A stretch of DNA of 64,000 bases. It comes from Bordetella ansorpii. GTDB taxonomy: Bacteria; Pseudomonadota; Gammaproteobacteria; Burkholderiales; Burkholderiaceae_B. This document shows, in pieces, positions 36,301-45,879 of this stretch (the first letter of the stretch is position 1; the number at the start of each line of letters is the position of its first letter). The DNA is taken from assembly GCF_900078315.1 (NCBI RefSeq), contig NZ_FKBS01000029.1, forward strand, positions 1,121,526 through 1,185,525, given 5' to 3'. The translations under genes and the position numbers were made by a program. The notes below the pieces were generated by a model that worked only from the letters and a program-made list of their open reading frames with translations, was not told where the DNA came from and made no database searches.

Positions 36301-37587
36301 TTAGACGAAGGTCAGGCGCAGCGCCAATGCCGCGAGCGTGGCCAAGAGGACGGGAACAGTCAGGACAATGCCGACCCTGAAGTAATAGCCCCAGGAAATC
36401 GTGGTTCCTTTGCGAGACAACACATGCAGCCACAGCAGCGTGGCCAGGCTGCCTATGGGGGTGATCTTCGGGCCGAGGTCGCAGCCGATGACGTTCGCAT
36501 AGACCATCGCATCCCTGAGCACCCCAGTGGCGGAGGACTGGTCTATGGACAGTGCCCCGATGAGCACGGTAGGCATGTTGTTCATGACGGATGACAGGCC
36601 GGCAGCCAGGATGCCCGTGCCCAACGCAGCGCCCCAGACCCCGCCCTGCGCGACCCAATTGAGCAATTCCGCGATGTAGCCGGTCAGCCCGGCATTGCGC
36701 AGCCCGTAAACGACCAGGTACATGCCCAGGGAGAAGACGACAATCTGCCAAGGCGCGCCTTTCAGAACTTTTCGGGTCTGGATGGCCGTGCCACGAGAGG
36801 CCACCATTAAAAGAATCAAGGCCCCCACCGTCGCGACGGCGCTGACGGGCACACCGATAGGCTCCAAGGCAAAGAAGCCCACCAGCAGCAGAATCAGCAC
36901 CGCCCAACCCGCCTTGAAGGTCCGGGCGTCGCGGATGGCCGCCGCCGGCGTACTCAGCCGCGCGAGGTCGTAGGTAGCGGGGATATCCCGGCGAAAAAAC
37001 AGGTAGAGAATAGCCAGGCTGGCCGCCACCGACACGACGTTCACCGGCATCATCACCGATGCGTATCGCGTGAAGCCTATATCGAAGAAGTCAGCGGAGA
37101 CAATGTTGACCAGATTGGACACGACCAGAGGCAGGCTCGCGGTGTCTGCGATGAACCCCGCCGCCATCACGAAGGCCAGCGTTGCCGCGGGCGAGAGGCC
37201 CAGGGCCAGCAGGACGGCCATCACGATGGGCGTCAAGATGAGTGCGGCGCCGTCGTTTGCGAAAAGCGCGGCGACTGCGGCCCCCAGAAGAACCAGGAGC
37301 GAGAAGAGTCTTGGCCCGCTGCCCCCACCCCACCGCGCAAAATGCAGCGCAGCCCATTCGAAGAAGCCCGCCTCGTCCAGAAGAAGGCTGATGATGATGA
37401 CCGCAACGAAGGTCGTGGTGGCGTTCCAGACAATGTCCCAGACGACAGGGATGTCCGCCATCTGGACGACGCCCAGGCACAGCGCGATGACGGCCCCCAA
37501 CGTTGCCGTCCAGCCAATGCCAAGTCCCCGCGGTTGCCAGATCACAAAGACCAGGGTCAGGACGAATATCGATACGGCCGTAAGCAT
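36301..37587 (-). CDS. arsB: Arsenite efflux permease ArsB
   Basis: A 428-residue inner-membrane arsenite/antimonite antiporter of the ArsB/NhaD superfamily with about 12 helices. Conserved parts are [38 protein letters not shown], the central [20 protein letters not shown] and [19 protein letters not shown] in TTGGAAAA precedes the ATG. It lies 63 bp after arsR. It exports As(III) alone or with an ArsA ATPase, which is absent here. Confidence 0.95.
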   Translation of the reverse strand: MLTAVSIFVLTLVFVIWQPRGLGIGWTATLGAVIALCLGVVQMADIPVVWDIVWNATTTFVAVIIISLLLDEAGFFEWAALHFARWGGGSGPRLFSLLVLLGAAVAALFANDGAALILTPIVMAVLLALGLSPAATLAFVMAAGFIADTASLPLVVSNLVNIVSADFFDIGFTRYASVMMPVNVVSVAASLAILYLFFRRDIPATYDLARLSTPAAAIRDARTFKAGWAVLILLLVGFFALEPIGVPVSAVATVGALILLMVASRGTAIQTRKVLKGAPWQIVVFSLGMYLVVYGLRNAGLTGYIAELLNWVAQGGVWGAALGTGILAAGLSSVMNNMPTVLIGALSIDQSSATGVLRDAMVYANVIGCDLGPKITPIGSLATLLWLHVLSRKGTTISWGYYFRVGIVLTVPVLLATLAALALRLTFV

Positions 37588-37650
37588 TTTTCCAACTTGA
37601 GGAGGGTGAGGCGCCCCGTGTTGGGGCCAGGGCCAGGGCTTGAATCCAGG

Positions 37651-37971
37651 TCAGCACTTACATGACGCTGTGCTTACCGCGCACTCCGCTCCCTGGCAGC
37701 AGTTTTCAGTCAGGTATCTCAGCAGACCATCCATGCGCTCGAAGGCTGCCCGATAGACAAGGTGGCGGCTCGCGCGCTCCTGGGTAACGAGCCCCGCGCG
37801 AGTCAGTTCTTTGAGATGAAACGACAAGGTCGGCGCAGGCGTTTGCAGGCCCTCGCTCATCACGCCCGGCGTAAGGCCTTCCTGCCCAGCGACAACGAGC
37901 GCACGGAACACGCGCAGCCGCAGAGGGTGCGCCAGCGCGCTCAGGGAATCGACGATCTCTATTTCGTTCAT
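37651..37971 (-). CDS. arsR: ArsR arsenic-responsive repressor, C-terminal cysteine type
   Basis: A 106-residue ArsR/SmtB winged-HTH repressor. The HTH is QTPAPTLSFHLKELTRAGLV. Instead of the ELCVCDL motif of the plasmid repressors, the sensing cysteines are at the tail (ENCCQGAEC, plus a terminal CKC), as in the Acidithiobacillus-type ArsR, so arsenite is likely bound at the dimer edge. ATG 37971 is chosen because the next one out (37980) lies in the operator. First gene of the operon. Confidence 0.92.
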   Translation of the reverse strand: MNEIEIVDSLSALAHPLRLRVFRALVVAGQEGLTPGVMSEGLQTPAPTLSFHLKELTRAGLVTQERASRHLVYRAAFERMDGLLRYLTENCCQGAECAVSTASCKC

Positions 37972-37978
37972 GGCGTAC

Positions 37979-37999
37979 ATTCTATGATATTTCTAGAAT
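37979..37999. promoter_or_regulatory. arsO: ArsR operator
   Basis: ATTCTA (37979-37984) and TAGAAT (37994-37999) form a perfect 6-bp inverted repeat with a 9-nt spacer immediately upstream of arsR, the usual place and form for an ArsR/SmtB operator. Confidence 0.65.
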
Positions 38000-38041
38000 T
38001 ATGAAAATAATGGACTCCAAGATTGCCGGGACCCCAAACGG

Positions 38042-38980
38042 TTACGACGGGCCATGAACAAAATCCCCAGTCCGTAGACCCGCAACGGTTTCATCGAACT
38101 TCGCGCGGAGCCAGCGTTGGGCCGGCGCCACGTCATTGCGCCTGTGCCAGTACAGAGACCAACTGAAAATATCGCTGGAGAACGGCAGGTCGCGACGCGC
38201 CAAGCCTGTACCCGCGCGCTCGAACAGTCGCTCGGACAACACCGATACCATGGTTGAACTTCTCAGCAGATGCGGGACAAGCAGCCAGTGCGGGACACTC
38301 ACGGCGACTCTCCGGGCCTTGCCCATTCTCGCCAGTGCGCTGTCGACATACCGGCCGTCGAGAGGGCTGATCGATACCTTGATGTGATCCTGCTTCAGAA
38401 ACTTCGGCAGTGTGAGGCGTTGTCGAGCCAGCGGATGATGCGCCGACATGACGCACACCATCCTGTCATCGAGCAAAGGGCTGCTGCGCACGGAGGAAGG
38501 CAGTTCAAGGTTCATGCTCACGGCCAGGTCGATGTCGTTGGACTCCAGCGCGCTGACCGTATCGACAGGGGGAAGATGCACCACGTCGAGCGTGACGCCC
38601 GGCGCCTCGCGCTGCATCAAGCCGAGCAGCCCTGGCATGAGCAGGTAGCCGAGCACATCCGACATGCGAACCCGGAATCGCAGGGTGGACGTCCCCGGAT
38701 CGAATGAGTTGGGAGACGCGAGCATGCGCTCGGCCTGCCGCAGGAGCTGGCGGACCGGCTCGATGAGTTCCTGTGCCCGCGGCGTAGGCTCCATGCCGTA
38801 AGGCGTGCGAATCAACAACTCGTCATTCATCGCATGACGCAGCCTGCGCAGCGCATTGCTCATCGCGGGCTGGCTGAGCCCGACCTGCAACGCCGCGCGC
38901 GTGACATGGCGTTCCGCCAACAAGGCGTCGAGCGCGACCAGGAGATTGAGATCCACTCGGCGAAGACTCATCGGAGCCAT
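38042..38980 (-). CDS. LysR-family regulator, NodD/PcpR-like
   Basis: A 312-residue LysR protein. MSLRRVDLNLLVALDALLAE with VTRAALQVGLSQPAMSNALRRLR is the NodD/LinR-like N-terminus. The effector domain opens with FRVRMSDVLGYLLMPGLL. Divergent from an MFS exporter 105 bp away and separated by an inverted repeat, it likely activates that exporter in response to an exported aromatic or antibiotic-like compound (inference). Confidence 0.9.
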   Translation of the reverse strand: MAPMSLRRVDLNLLVALDALLAERHVTRAALQVGLSQPAMSNALRRLRHAMNDELLIRTPYGMEPTPRAQELIEPVRQLLRQAERMLASPNSFDPGTSTLRFRVRMSDVLGYLLMPGLLGLMQREAPGVTLDVVHLPPVDTVSALESNDIDLAVSMNLELPSSVRSSPLLDDRMVCVMSAHHPLARQRLTLPKFLKQDHIKVSISPLDGRYVDSALARMGKARRVAVSVPHWLLVPHLLRSSTMVSVLSERLFERAGTGLARRDLPFSSDIFSWSLYWHRRNDVAPAQRWLRAKFDETVAGLRTGDFVHGPS

Positions 38981-38998
38981 TAATCCATTTCGTGAATG

Positions 38999-39017
38999 TG
39001 AATATCATTACTATTCA
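38999..39017. promoter_or_regulatory. LysR-type operator between lysR and MFS gene
   Basis: TGAATA-TCATTAC-TATTCA is a 6+6 inverted repeat with a 7-nt centre in the divergent intergenic region. It is placed to regulate both lysR (start 38980) and the MFS gene (preferred start 39086). Confidence 0.55.
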
Positions 39018-39085
39018 TTGTACAGATGATGATGGCCCTGGGATCATCGAACATTCATGAACTGTGTGATGCGGAATGCTTGGCC

Positions 39086-40471
39086 ATGATGACTTCTGCC
39101 CCTCCCCATTCGACAGCGGCCGCGGACCTGCCGGTGCCTGCGCGCAAGCGTCTGCTCTGCATGCTTGCGTTGATGAGCGCCGCGATCCTGGCAGCTCTCG
39201 ATACCACCATCGCCAACACGGCCCTGCCCCAGATTTCGACGGACCTTCGATCCAGCGATGCCGCCATCGTCTGGGTCGCCAATGCCTACCAGATCGCGAT
39301 GATCGCGGCGTTATTGCCGTTTGCCGCACTGGGCGAATCCATCGGCTATCGAAAGGTGTTCATCGGCGGACTGATCGCCTTTGCCTTGGCATCGGCGATG
39401 TGCGGCGCAGCCTCGGCGCTGCCGATGCTTGTCGTCGGCCGGGCCATCAAGGGGATGGGCGCAGCGGCCGTCATGAGCGTCATTACCGCTTTCATTCGCC
39501 ATATCTATCCCCCCCACAGGCTGGGCCGCGGGGTCGGCATGAACGCGCTGTTCGTCGCGGTCGGCTTCACGCTGGGCCCCGTCATCGCCTCGATGGTGCT
39601 GACGGTTGCCAGCTGGCACTGGCTATTCTTCATCAATGTGCCGGTGGCGGCCTTGTCGATTGCGCTGTCCTTGCGCTTCCTGCCGGATGCCGCAGGCGAC
39701 CGGCATCGGTTCGAGGTCGTGCCCGCCACGCTATGCGCGGCATTCCTCGGCTTGCTCACGCTGGGGGTGTGCTCGGTCGAAAATGGTGGCGGAGCGGGCT
39801 TCGCGCTAATCTCGGTGGGGTTGGCCTGCCTCTGTCTTGTGCTGTTGCTGCGCAGGCAGCGCGGCCATCCAGCGCCGATGCTCGCCGTGGACCTGTTGAG
39901 CATTCGCGTCGTACGGCTCTCGTCGCTGACTTCGATCTGCGCGTTTGCCACGCAGTCGCTCGCACTGGTTTCCTTGCCGTTCTTCCTTCAACGGTCGTTG
40001 GGCGTGTCCGTGGTCGGTACGGGATTTCTCCTGGCCGCGTGGCCGCTTGTAGTCGGGCTGATGGCACTCGTGGCAGCCCCCTTGAGCGACCGAGGGCGGC
40101 TCTCGCCGGGCGTACTGTGCAGTGCCGGCCTTCTTGCCCTGACGGTGGGCATGCTGGCGCTGGCGACGATGCCCCATGAAACCTCCGAGGCCGGCGTCGC
40201 CTTGCGGCTGGCGCTGTGCGGGGCCGGCTTCGGCTTGTTTCAGGCACCCAACATGCGCGAAATCATGAGCAAGTCGCCCACCAACCGCAGCGGTGGCGCA
40301 AGCGGGCTGGTAGCGATTTCGCGTCTGTTGGGACAAACCTGTGGCGCTGCCGTGGTCGCTCAGTGTTTTCACTGGTGGCAAGCCACGGGGCCGGTCATGG
40401 CGTTATGGCTGGGGGGAGGTTGCGCCCTGCTCGGCAGTTTTTTCAGTGCGATGCGCCTGCACCCGCGCTGA
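39086..40471 (+). CDS. MFS drug exporter, DHA2 (14-TMS) family
   Basis: About 461 residues with 14 hydrophobic helices. Motif D1-like ALDTTIANTALPQIS in TM1, motif A-like ALGESIGYRKVFIGG, motif B RAIKGMGAAAVMSVI and motif C GPVIASMVL all support a DHA2 proton-drug antiporter. ATG 39086 (MMTSAPPH) is preferred; the frame also has ATGs from 39026, but those lie against the LysR operator. It probably exports an aromatic or antimicrobial compound under control of the divergent LysR protein. Confidence 0.88.
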   Translation: MMTSAPPHSTAAADLPVPARKRLLCMLALMSAAILAALDTTIANTALPQISTDLRSSDAAIVWVANAYQIAMIAALLPFAALGESIGYRKVFIGGLIAFALASAMCGAASALPMLVVGRAIKGMGAAAVMSVITAFIRHIYPPHRLGRGVGMNALFVAVGFTLGPVIASMVLTVASWHWLFFINVPVAALSIALSLRFLPDAAGDRHRFEVVPATLCAAFLGLLTLGVCSVENGGGAGFALISVGLACLCLVLLLRRQRGHPAPMLAVDLLSIRVVRLSSLTSICAFATQSLALVSLPFFLQRSLGVSVVGTGFLLAAWPLVVGLMALVAAPLSDRGRLSPGVLCSAGLLALTVGMLALATMPHETSEAGVALRLALCGAGFGLFQAPNMREIMSKSPTNRSGGASGLVAISRLLGQTCGAAVVAQCFHWWQATGPVMALWLGGGCALLGSFFSAMRLHPR

Positions 40472-40913
40472 AGGACCTGTTGGACTGAAAGGGGTGAGCC
40501 CGTATGCCAGGGGTGAAGCGGCCCGATGTCGATGCCGAGCGCCATCGACCACATTAGGCTTACTGTGCTCGGAACCGTCGACGGGTTCGGCCGCCTGTAG
40601 ATTGGCCCGCCCTACACGATTCGAACCAGCAGGTAGATTTTCTTAAAGCAGCCCAATCTGACTCAAAAACAGACTCAAAAGACATGCCATCGCGGTCCTC
40701 TGATAACGCCATTGAGTACAAGCGGTTGGCCACTGTTCCCAAGCATCGCCTGTAGCCCGCCGCGGCGCTGCTCACGACAGGTGATGCAGCCCTAATCTGC
40801 CAATAACGAAAAGAGCTGCGCAGCTGAAATTGTCCAGTGAAGATCGATAGAATCCGGGACATGCTCCTCGGTGTCTCTGACCATCCAGGACGCCGGCTAA
40901 AGGGACGACACAT
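40472..40913. other. Intergenic region with repeat R3 and CDF promoter elements
   Basis: No credible coding frame. It contains repeat R3 (40600-40632), then about 170 bp of unrecognised DNA. Before the CDF gene lie the 12-bp palindrome AGCTGCGCAGCT (40814-40825) and a -10-like TAGAAT (40848-40853), 22 bp apart. The box found before the other metal genes is not at the matching position here, so the CDF gene appears to be controlled separately. Confidence 0.5.
40600..40632. repeat. tRNA-3'-end-like repeat R3
   Basis: Read on the minus strand, it divides into TTCGAAT (7-nt T-loop), CGTGT (5-nt stem strand), AGGGCGG (7-nt acceptor strand), G (discriminator) and CCA, exactly the 3' 23 nt of a tRNA. 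The upstream half does not complete a T-stem, so it is not a tRNA gene but looks like an attachment-site remnant. Best preserved of three copies. Confidence 0.6.
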
Positions 40914-41903
40914 ATGCCGAACACCGAACCGCTGGACCAACAGAAGGCTGAGCCCACTCACCATCACAATGAAGGTGGCGCCCATGACCATAACAGTCAC
41001 AGCCACGATCATGCCGATGGGCATGACCACAAACAGGCCGTCACGGCCTCAAACGAACGCCGGCTGAGGCTCGTCTTTCTATTCACCGCTGGCTACGCGA
41101 TCGTGCAAGCCATAGGCGGCTGGATGTCCGGCTCGCTGGCCCTGATAGCGGATTCGGGCCACATGGTGTCCGATGCCGCCGCGCTCTTGCTGGCGCTGAT
41201 CGCCTACCGCATCGCGCGCCGCCCGGCGGACGCCACGCGTACCTATGGCTTTCATCGCGTACGCGTCCTTGCCGCCTTGGCCAATGGCGCCGCGCTGCTT
41301 GCCCTGGTCGCCTGGATCGCTTGGGAAGCCATCGCTCGCATCAACTCGCCAGCCGAAGTTCTGGCGGGCCCCATGCTGATCGTGGCCGTAGTTGGCCTGT
41401 TGGTAAACCTTGGGGGAGCCTGGGCGCTATGGTCCGGTGACAAGAGCGACGGCAATCTGCGCGGTGCATTGCTCCATGTCATGGGCGACCTGCTGGGCTC
41501 GGTCGGCGCCATCGCGGCGGCCATCGGCATCATGTTGACGGGATGGACCATACTGGACCCTTTGCTGTCCGTCCTGGTCGCGCTGTTGGTCGTGCGTTCC
41601 GCCTGGGGCCTCGTCAAGGACTCGATACGGGTGCTGCTGCAAGCGGTACCGCAGGGCGTGGACGCCGAGACGGCCGAGCGCGGCCTGGCCGAATTGCCCG
41701 AGATCGCCGAAGCGGGTCACTTCCACGCCTGGACATTGACCGATGACAGTGCAATCGCCACGGTACACGTCAGCCCTGCGATGGGCGTGGATCCACTGTC
41801 ATTGCCGCCACTGGTCTCCGCATGGCTGAAGAAGCGCTACGCTATCGATCACGTCACTGTGCAGGTCGATCCTCCAGGACGACTGGATCGCGAACACGGG
41901 TAG
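40914..41903 (+). CDS. czcD: CDF-family heavy-metal exporter (CzcD-like)
   Basis: A 329-residue cation diffusion facilitator. A His-rich cytoplasmic head (THHHNEGGAHDHNSHSHDHADGHDH, given here as residues ~15-39) precedes six helices. The metal site appears as ALIADSGHMVSDAAALL (H-x3-D in TM2, preceded by D), with the partner pair in TM5. The C-terminal ferredoxin-like domain includes GHFHAWTLTDDS. Such proteins export Zn, Cd or Co from the cytoplasm with protons. It stands upstream of and convergent with the P1B-4 ATPase gene. Confidence 0.92.
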   Translation: MPNTEPLDQQKAEPTHHHNEGGAHDHNSHSHDHADGHDHKQAVTASNERRLRLVFLFTAGYAIVQAIGGWMSGSLALIADSGHMVSDAAALLLALIAYRIARRPADATRTYGFHRVRVLAALANGAALLALVAWIAWEAIARINSPAEVLAGPMLIVAVVGLLVNLGGAWALWSGDKSDGNLRGALLHVMGDLLGSVGAIAAAIGIMLTGWTILDPLLSVLVALLVVRSAWGLVKDSIRVLLQAVPQGVDAETAERGLAELPEIAEAGHFHAWTLTDDSAIATVHVSPAMGVDPLSLPPLVSAWLKKRYAIDHVTVQVDPPGRLDREHG

Positions 41904-41952
41904 GATCACCCGCGCTGCATTCAAACTGCGCTTTGCGTCTTCTACGTTCGCA

Positions 41953-44403
41953 TCATGCTTGTGTCGAATCTGCCGCTGGCCGATAAGCCAGCAATCTCAG
42001 GGCATTGATCACCACCAGCAGCGTGGAGCCCTCGTGCACCGCCACGGCGGCGCCTATGCTCATTCCCATGATGGTGGCCGGCACGAGGATGGCGACAACA
42101 CCCAGGCTGACGAACACGTTCTGCCGGATGACCGCCCGGGTATGCCGGCTCAGGCCGACCGCGAAAGGCAGCTTGCGCAGGTCATCCGACATGAGGGCCA
42201 CGTCAGCGGTCTCCAGCGCCACATCCGAACCCGCCGCGCCCATGGCGATCCCGACGGTGGCGCTGGCCATGGCGGGTGCGTCGTTCACCCCATCACCGAC
42301 CATGGCGACCTTCGTCTCGGCCCCCATCTTCTTGATGGCATCGACCTTGTCCTGCGGCATGAGATCTCCCCATGCTTCGTCCAGGCCCACCTCGTCCGCG
42401 ACGGCCTGCGCGACCTTCTGGTGATCGCCCGAGATCATGATCATGCGCGAGATACCGACGTCACGCAGCGCCTGCAAGGCATCGCGTGCCCCTTCTCGGG
42501 GCGTGTCGAGCAGGCCGATCACGCCGAGATCACGACTGCCCATGCGCACCGCCATGGTCGTGCGGCCCGCGTTGCGCAGCGTAGTGATCGCGCGCTCGGC
42601 CTCGTTGCCCAGCGGCGCCATGCCATCCTGACCGAACCACTCCGCCTTGCCGACCCACACCGGCTCGCCATCTACCCGGCCCATCAACCCTCGCCCCGTC
42701 AGGCTTTCGACGGCATCCGCGCGTAGGTCAAGCTCGGTCGCGTCCAACAACTCGCGGCCATCACGGGTGATCGCTGCCGCCAGGGGATGATCGCTCTGCG
42801 ATTCGACCGCCACCGCCACCCGCAACAGCTCCTGCTTGGTCGTACCGCCGACGGGCATCACATCCGTGATGCGCGGACGGCCTTGCGTCAATGTCCCTGT
42901 CTTGTCGAAGGCCATCGCATCCAGGCCGCCGAGCATCTCCAGTGGAGCCCCGCCCTTGATCAGCACGCCGCCGCGCGCGGCCCGGGCAATGCCGGACAAC
43001 ACCGCGCTGGGCGTGGCGATGGCCAGCGCACACGGGCTGGCGGCCACGAGCACCGCCATGGCGCGATAGAAGCTATCGCGGAACGGCTCATCGACCACGA
43101 GCCACGAGAACAACATCGCCACCGCCAGCAACAGAACCGATGGGACGAAGATGCGTTCGAACCTGTCGGTCATGCGTTGAGTGGGCGACTTCCGGACCTC
43201 GGTCTGGGCGACCATCTTCACGACACGCGCCAGCGTCGACTCCGAAGACAGCCGGGTGACTTCGATCTCGATGGCGCTTGCACCGTTGATCGTGCCCGCG
43301 AAGGTCCGGGACTGCGCATCGATGGCATCTGGACGCTGCCTTGCGGCCGCAGGATCCGTCACCGGCCGCTTGTCCACGGGCATGCTTTCACCGGTGACGG
43401 GAGCCTGGTCGATGCTGGTCGTCCCCCGCGTGATGAATCCATCCGCCGGTACCCGCTCGTTGGGCCGCACGAGGATGACATCGCCCACAACCAGCTCATC
43501 CACGGGCATTTCGCGGGTCATGCCGTCGCGGCGCACGGTGGCGGTCTTCGGCGCCAGCGCGGCCAACGCCTCGATGGCCCGCTTCGCACGCCCCATCGCG
43601 TAGTGCTCCAGCGCATGCCCCAGGCTGAACAGGAACAGCAGCAACGCCCCCTCGGCCCATGCTCCCAGCGCGGCCGCGCCCGCCGCGGCCACCAGCATCA
43701 AGGTATCGATCTCGAAACGGCGCAACCGCAGATTGTCCAAGGCCTCACGCAGCGTGAAGAAGCCGCCGGCCACGTAGGCCGCCATGAAGCACGCCAACGG
43801 CAGCCAGGCCGCCACGGCAGGCCAGAGCTTCTCCACGGCGACGCCCACGCCCAGCAAGGCGCCGCATGCCAGGGAGAAGACCAACTCGCTGCGAGGGCCA
43901 AGCCAGGCGCCATGATCGTGCTTGTCCTCATCGCCACCGCGGGACGCATCCCGCGGGGCTTCAGCGGGCGTCACATCCAAGGATGCCAATTCGGACAGAA
44001 TGACGCCCTCATCCACCCGCTGCCGGTCGAACTCCACGCGTACCTCGCCGGTGGCATCGACGTCTGCATCGACCACGCCTGTCACCCCGCGCAGATGGGC
44101 ACTCACGGTGGCGGCCCGCCGCATATGCGTAATGCCGCGCATGCGCCAGGCAGCATGGCCGAACCGTCCCGATACCTCAGCGCCGGCGGCGATGACGATC
44201 GCCCGAATGCGGGACATCGACAGACGCTGCGGATCGTAGTGAATGCAAAGCTGCGCAGGCTGCCCCGCCGGACTCTCTACATGCACACGCTCGACATCGC
44301 GACGCGCCTCGAGCGCACCGATCAGTCGTGCGACGCAGGCATCCGAAGCGCCGCTGGCAGCGGGTAGCACAATGGGAACATCCAGGCGAAGGGTATCGGT
44401 CAT
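41953..44403 (-). CDS. czcP: P1B-4-type heavy-metal ATPase (CzcP-like)
   Basis: An 816-residue metal-exporting P-type ATPase. Phosphorylation loop DKTGTLTQGRP (Asp near 498), TGES actuator motif, and GDGVNDAPAMA hinge. TM6 carries SPC (AASPCALAIATPS) rather than CPC, and the last helices have AVHEGSTLLVV; this SPC plus HEGxT pair defines P1B-4 pumps for Zn/Cd/Co. The N-terminus holds two degenerate ferredoxin-like HMA domains without CxxC, then a short His/Asp linker. It is last in an operon behind two glycosyltransferase genes (21 bp gap). Confidence 0.93.
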   Translation of the reverse strand: MTDTLRLDVPIVLPAASGASDACVARLIGALEARRDVERVHVESPAGQPAQLCIHYDPQRLSMSRIRAIVIAAGAEVSGRFGHAAWRMRGITHMRRAATVSAHLRGVTGVVDADVDATGEVRVEFDRQRVDEGVILSELASLDVTPAEAPRDASRGGDEDKHDHGAWLGPRSELVFSLACGALLGVGVAVEKLWPAVAAWLPLACFMAAYVAGGFFTLREALDNLRLRRFEIDTLMLVAAAGAAALGAWAEGALLLFLFSLGHALEHYAMGRAKRAIEALAALAPKTATVRRDGMTREMPVDELVVGDVILVRPNERVPADGFITRGTTSIDQAPVTGESMPVDKRPVTDPAAARQRPDAIDAQSRTFAGTINGASAIEIEVTRLSSESTLARVVKMVAQTEVRKSPTQRMTDRFERIFVPSVLLLAVAMLFSWLVVDEPFRDSFYRAMAVLVAASPCALAIATPSAVLSGIARAARGGVLIKGGAPLEMLGGLDAMAFDKTGTLTQGRPRITDVMPVGGTTKQELLRVAVAVESQSDHPLAAAITRDGRELLDATELDLRADAVESLTGRGLMGRVDGEPVWVGKAEWFGQDGMAPLGNEAERAITTLRNAGRTTMAVRMGSRDLGVIGLLDTPREGARDALQALRDVGISRMIMISGDHQKVAQAVADEVGLDEAWGDLMPQDKVDAIKKMGAETKVAMVGDGVNDAPAMASATVGIAMGAAGSDVALETADVALMSDDLRKLPFAVGLSRHTRAVIRQNVFVSLGVVAILVPATIMGMSIGAAVAVHEGSTLLVVINALRLLAYRPAADSTQA

Positions 44404-44424
44404 ATCATCAGGTTCACTGGAAAG

Positions 44425-45879
44425 TCACTGGGCGCAGCCCTGGATCTCGTACAGGGTGTATCGCTTGCTGGAGTACACCGCCCGCGCGGTGACGCCAGGC
44501 GCCGCCAGCATGGGCCAGGGCCGATCACGGCGAACCGCCGTCAGCATCCCGCTACCGCGACAGAATGGCCGCAGGTCAGCCGTGTCCCAAGGCAGCAGGA
44601 CAGCGGCGCCCTCCGAGTAGTAACGGGCCGAGAATGGCCGCTCCCCCACGTAATACAGTGTCTGGTCTGCATTCCTGAGAGCAGCCGCGGCCTGAACGAG
44701 CCCCTTCTCGGTCTTGAAATGCAAGGGGTCCCCCAGCGCCTGGATACTGAGAACCGCCGCCGCCGAGGGAACCAACAGCATGCCGGCCAGCAATGCTCGG
44801 TTGGCCAGGCCCACGAAGCGGCCCGGCTGCCATGCCGCCAAGCCACATCCCAGCAATAGCGCCACCGCGGGAAGACTCGGCAACACGTAGGTCCACAGGA
44901 TGTTCCCGGAAAGCGTGAACAGGGCTGGCGCCGCGACCGCCCACAGCAGCAGGAACCGTCGCCCGCCATCCGCGAGCGACACGCGCACGGCCTGGCGTGC
45001 GGCGGGCCGGAACAACGCCAGAACCCCCGCCCCGATGACCAGGACGCTCCAGGGCGCGGCCGCGCCGATCCAATCCAGCCATATCGCGCCCAACGCACGC
45101 GCATGGGCCGTGCCATACAGGTCGCCCTCCCAGCCCGAATCGACGAACCGCAGGAAGTGCTCTCCGACGATGAAGTACTGCAGGAAGCCGGGCGTCTTGA
45201 ACTCCGCGGCCACATACCACGGCACTGCCACCATCAGCGCCAGGGGGATGCCCAGCGCCCAGGGCAATGCCCGCAACGGTCCGCGCCAATTACGTTGCCA
45301 GAGCATCCAGCCCGCGCAGACGCCGCCGATCAGCACGACGGCCAAAGGGCCCTTGGCCAACATGCCCAGTCCCAGGCCCAGGAAGAATCCCAGCCCTTGA
45401 TACCAAGGCCCATCCCGTCTTGCCGATATGAACGACAGCATCGACAACGTGATAGCAAAGGCCAGGAACGGATCGGTCAGCACGGCGCCCGCGCTAAGCA
45501 GGGGCAGGAGCATCGTCGCAAGCACCAAGGCCGACCACCGCGCGGCGGGTTGGCCGAATACTCGACGCGCGAAGCAATACACCATGGCAAGCAACGCCGC
45601 CATCGCCAGGAAAGCGGGCAGGCGCACGGCTAACTCGCTCACGCCGAACAGCTTGATGCTCAACGCCTGGGCCCAGAACGCCAGCGGCGGTTTGCCCCAG
45701 AATGGCACACCGGGTTCGAACCACGGCGTAATCCAGTCATTGCTCTGCGCCATCAGCCGGGCCACTTCGGCATACCTCGGTTCGGAGGTATCCGCCAAAG
45801 GCAGCACCGCCATCGAGAACAACCTGGCCACGGCGGCGACGCCCATGACCGACCAGAACACCTTACTGCTGACGCGCAT
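44425..45879 (-). CDS. ArnT/PMT-family membrane glycosyltransferase
   Basis: A 484-residue multi-spanning GT-C protein. The first periplasmic loop has the acidic catalytic pattern ADTSEPRYAEVARLM and WITPWFEPGVPFWGKPPLAFW, as in ArnT (undecaprenyl-phosphate-aminoarabinose:lipid A transferase); 12-13 helices follow. ATG 45879 has GGAG 9 nt upstream and overlaps the preceding GT2 gene by 17 nt. It probably transfers a polyprenyl-linked sugar to an envelope acceptor, lipid A or a protein. It lies between a GT2 gene and czcP under a metal-type promoter. Confidence 0.87.
   Translation of the reverse strand: MRVSSKVFWSVMGVAAVARLFSMAVLPLADTSEPRYAEVARLMAQSNDWITPWFEPGVPFWGKPPLAFWAQALSIKLFGVSELAVRLPAFLAMAALLAMVYCFARRVFGQPAARWSALVLATMLLPLLSAGAVLTDPFLAFAITLSMLSFISARRDGPWYQGLGFFLGLGLGMLAKGPLAVVLIGGVCAGWMLWQRNWRGPLRALPWALGIPLALMVAVPWYVAAEFKTPGFLQYFIVGEHFLRFVDSGWEGDLYGTAHARALGAIWLDWIGAAAPWSVLVIGAGVLALFRPAARQAVRVSLADGGRRFLLLWAVAAPALFTLSGNILWTYVLPSLPAVALLLGCGLAAWQPGRFVGLANRALLAGMLLVPSAAAVLSIQALGDPLHFKTEKGLVQAAAALRNADQTLYYVGERPFSARYYSEGAAVLLPWDTADLRPFCRGSGMLTAVRRDRPWPMLAAPGVTARAVYSSKRYTLYEIQGCAQ

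Noticed and set aside
40600..40632. R3 as a functional tRNA gene
   Set aside because: Only the last 23 nt fit; no 5' acceptor strand, D-arm or anticodon arm is found, and the T-stem cannot close.
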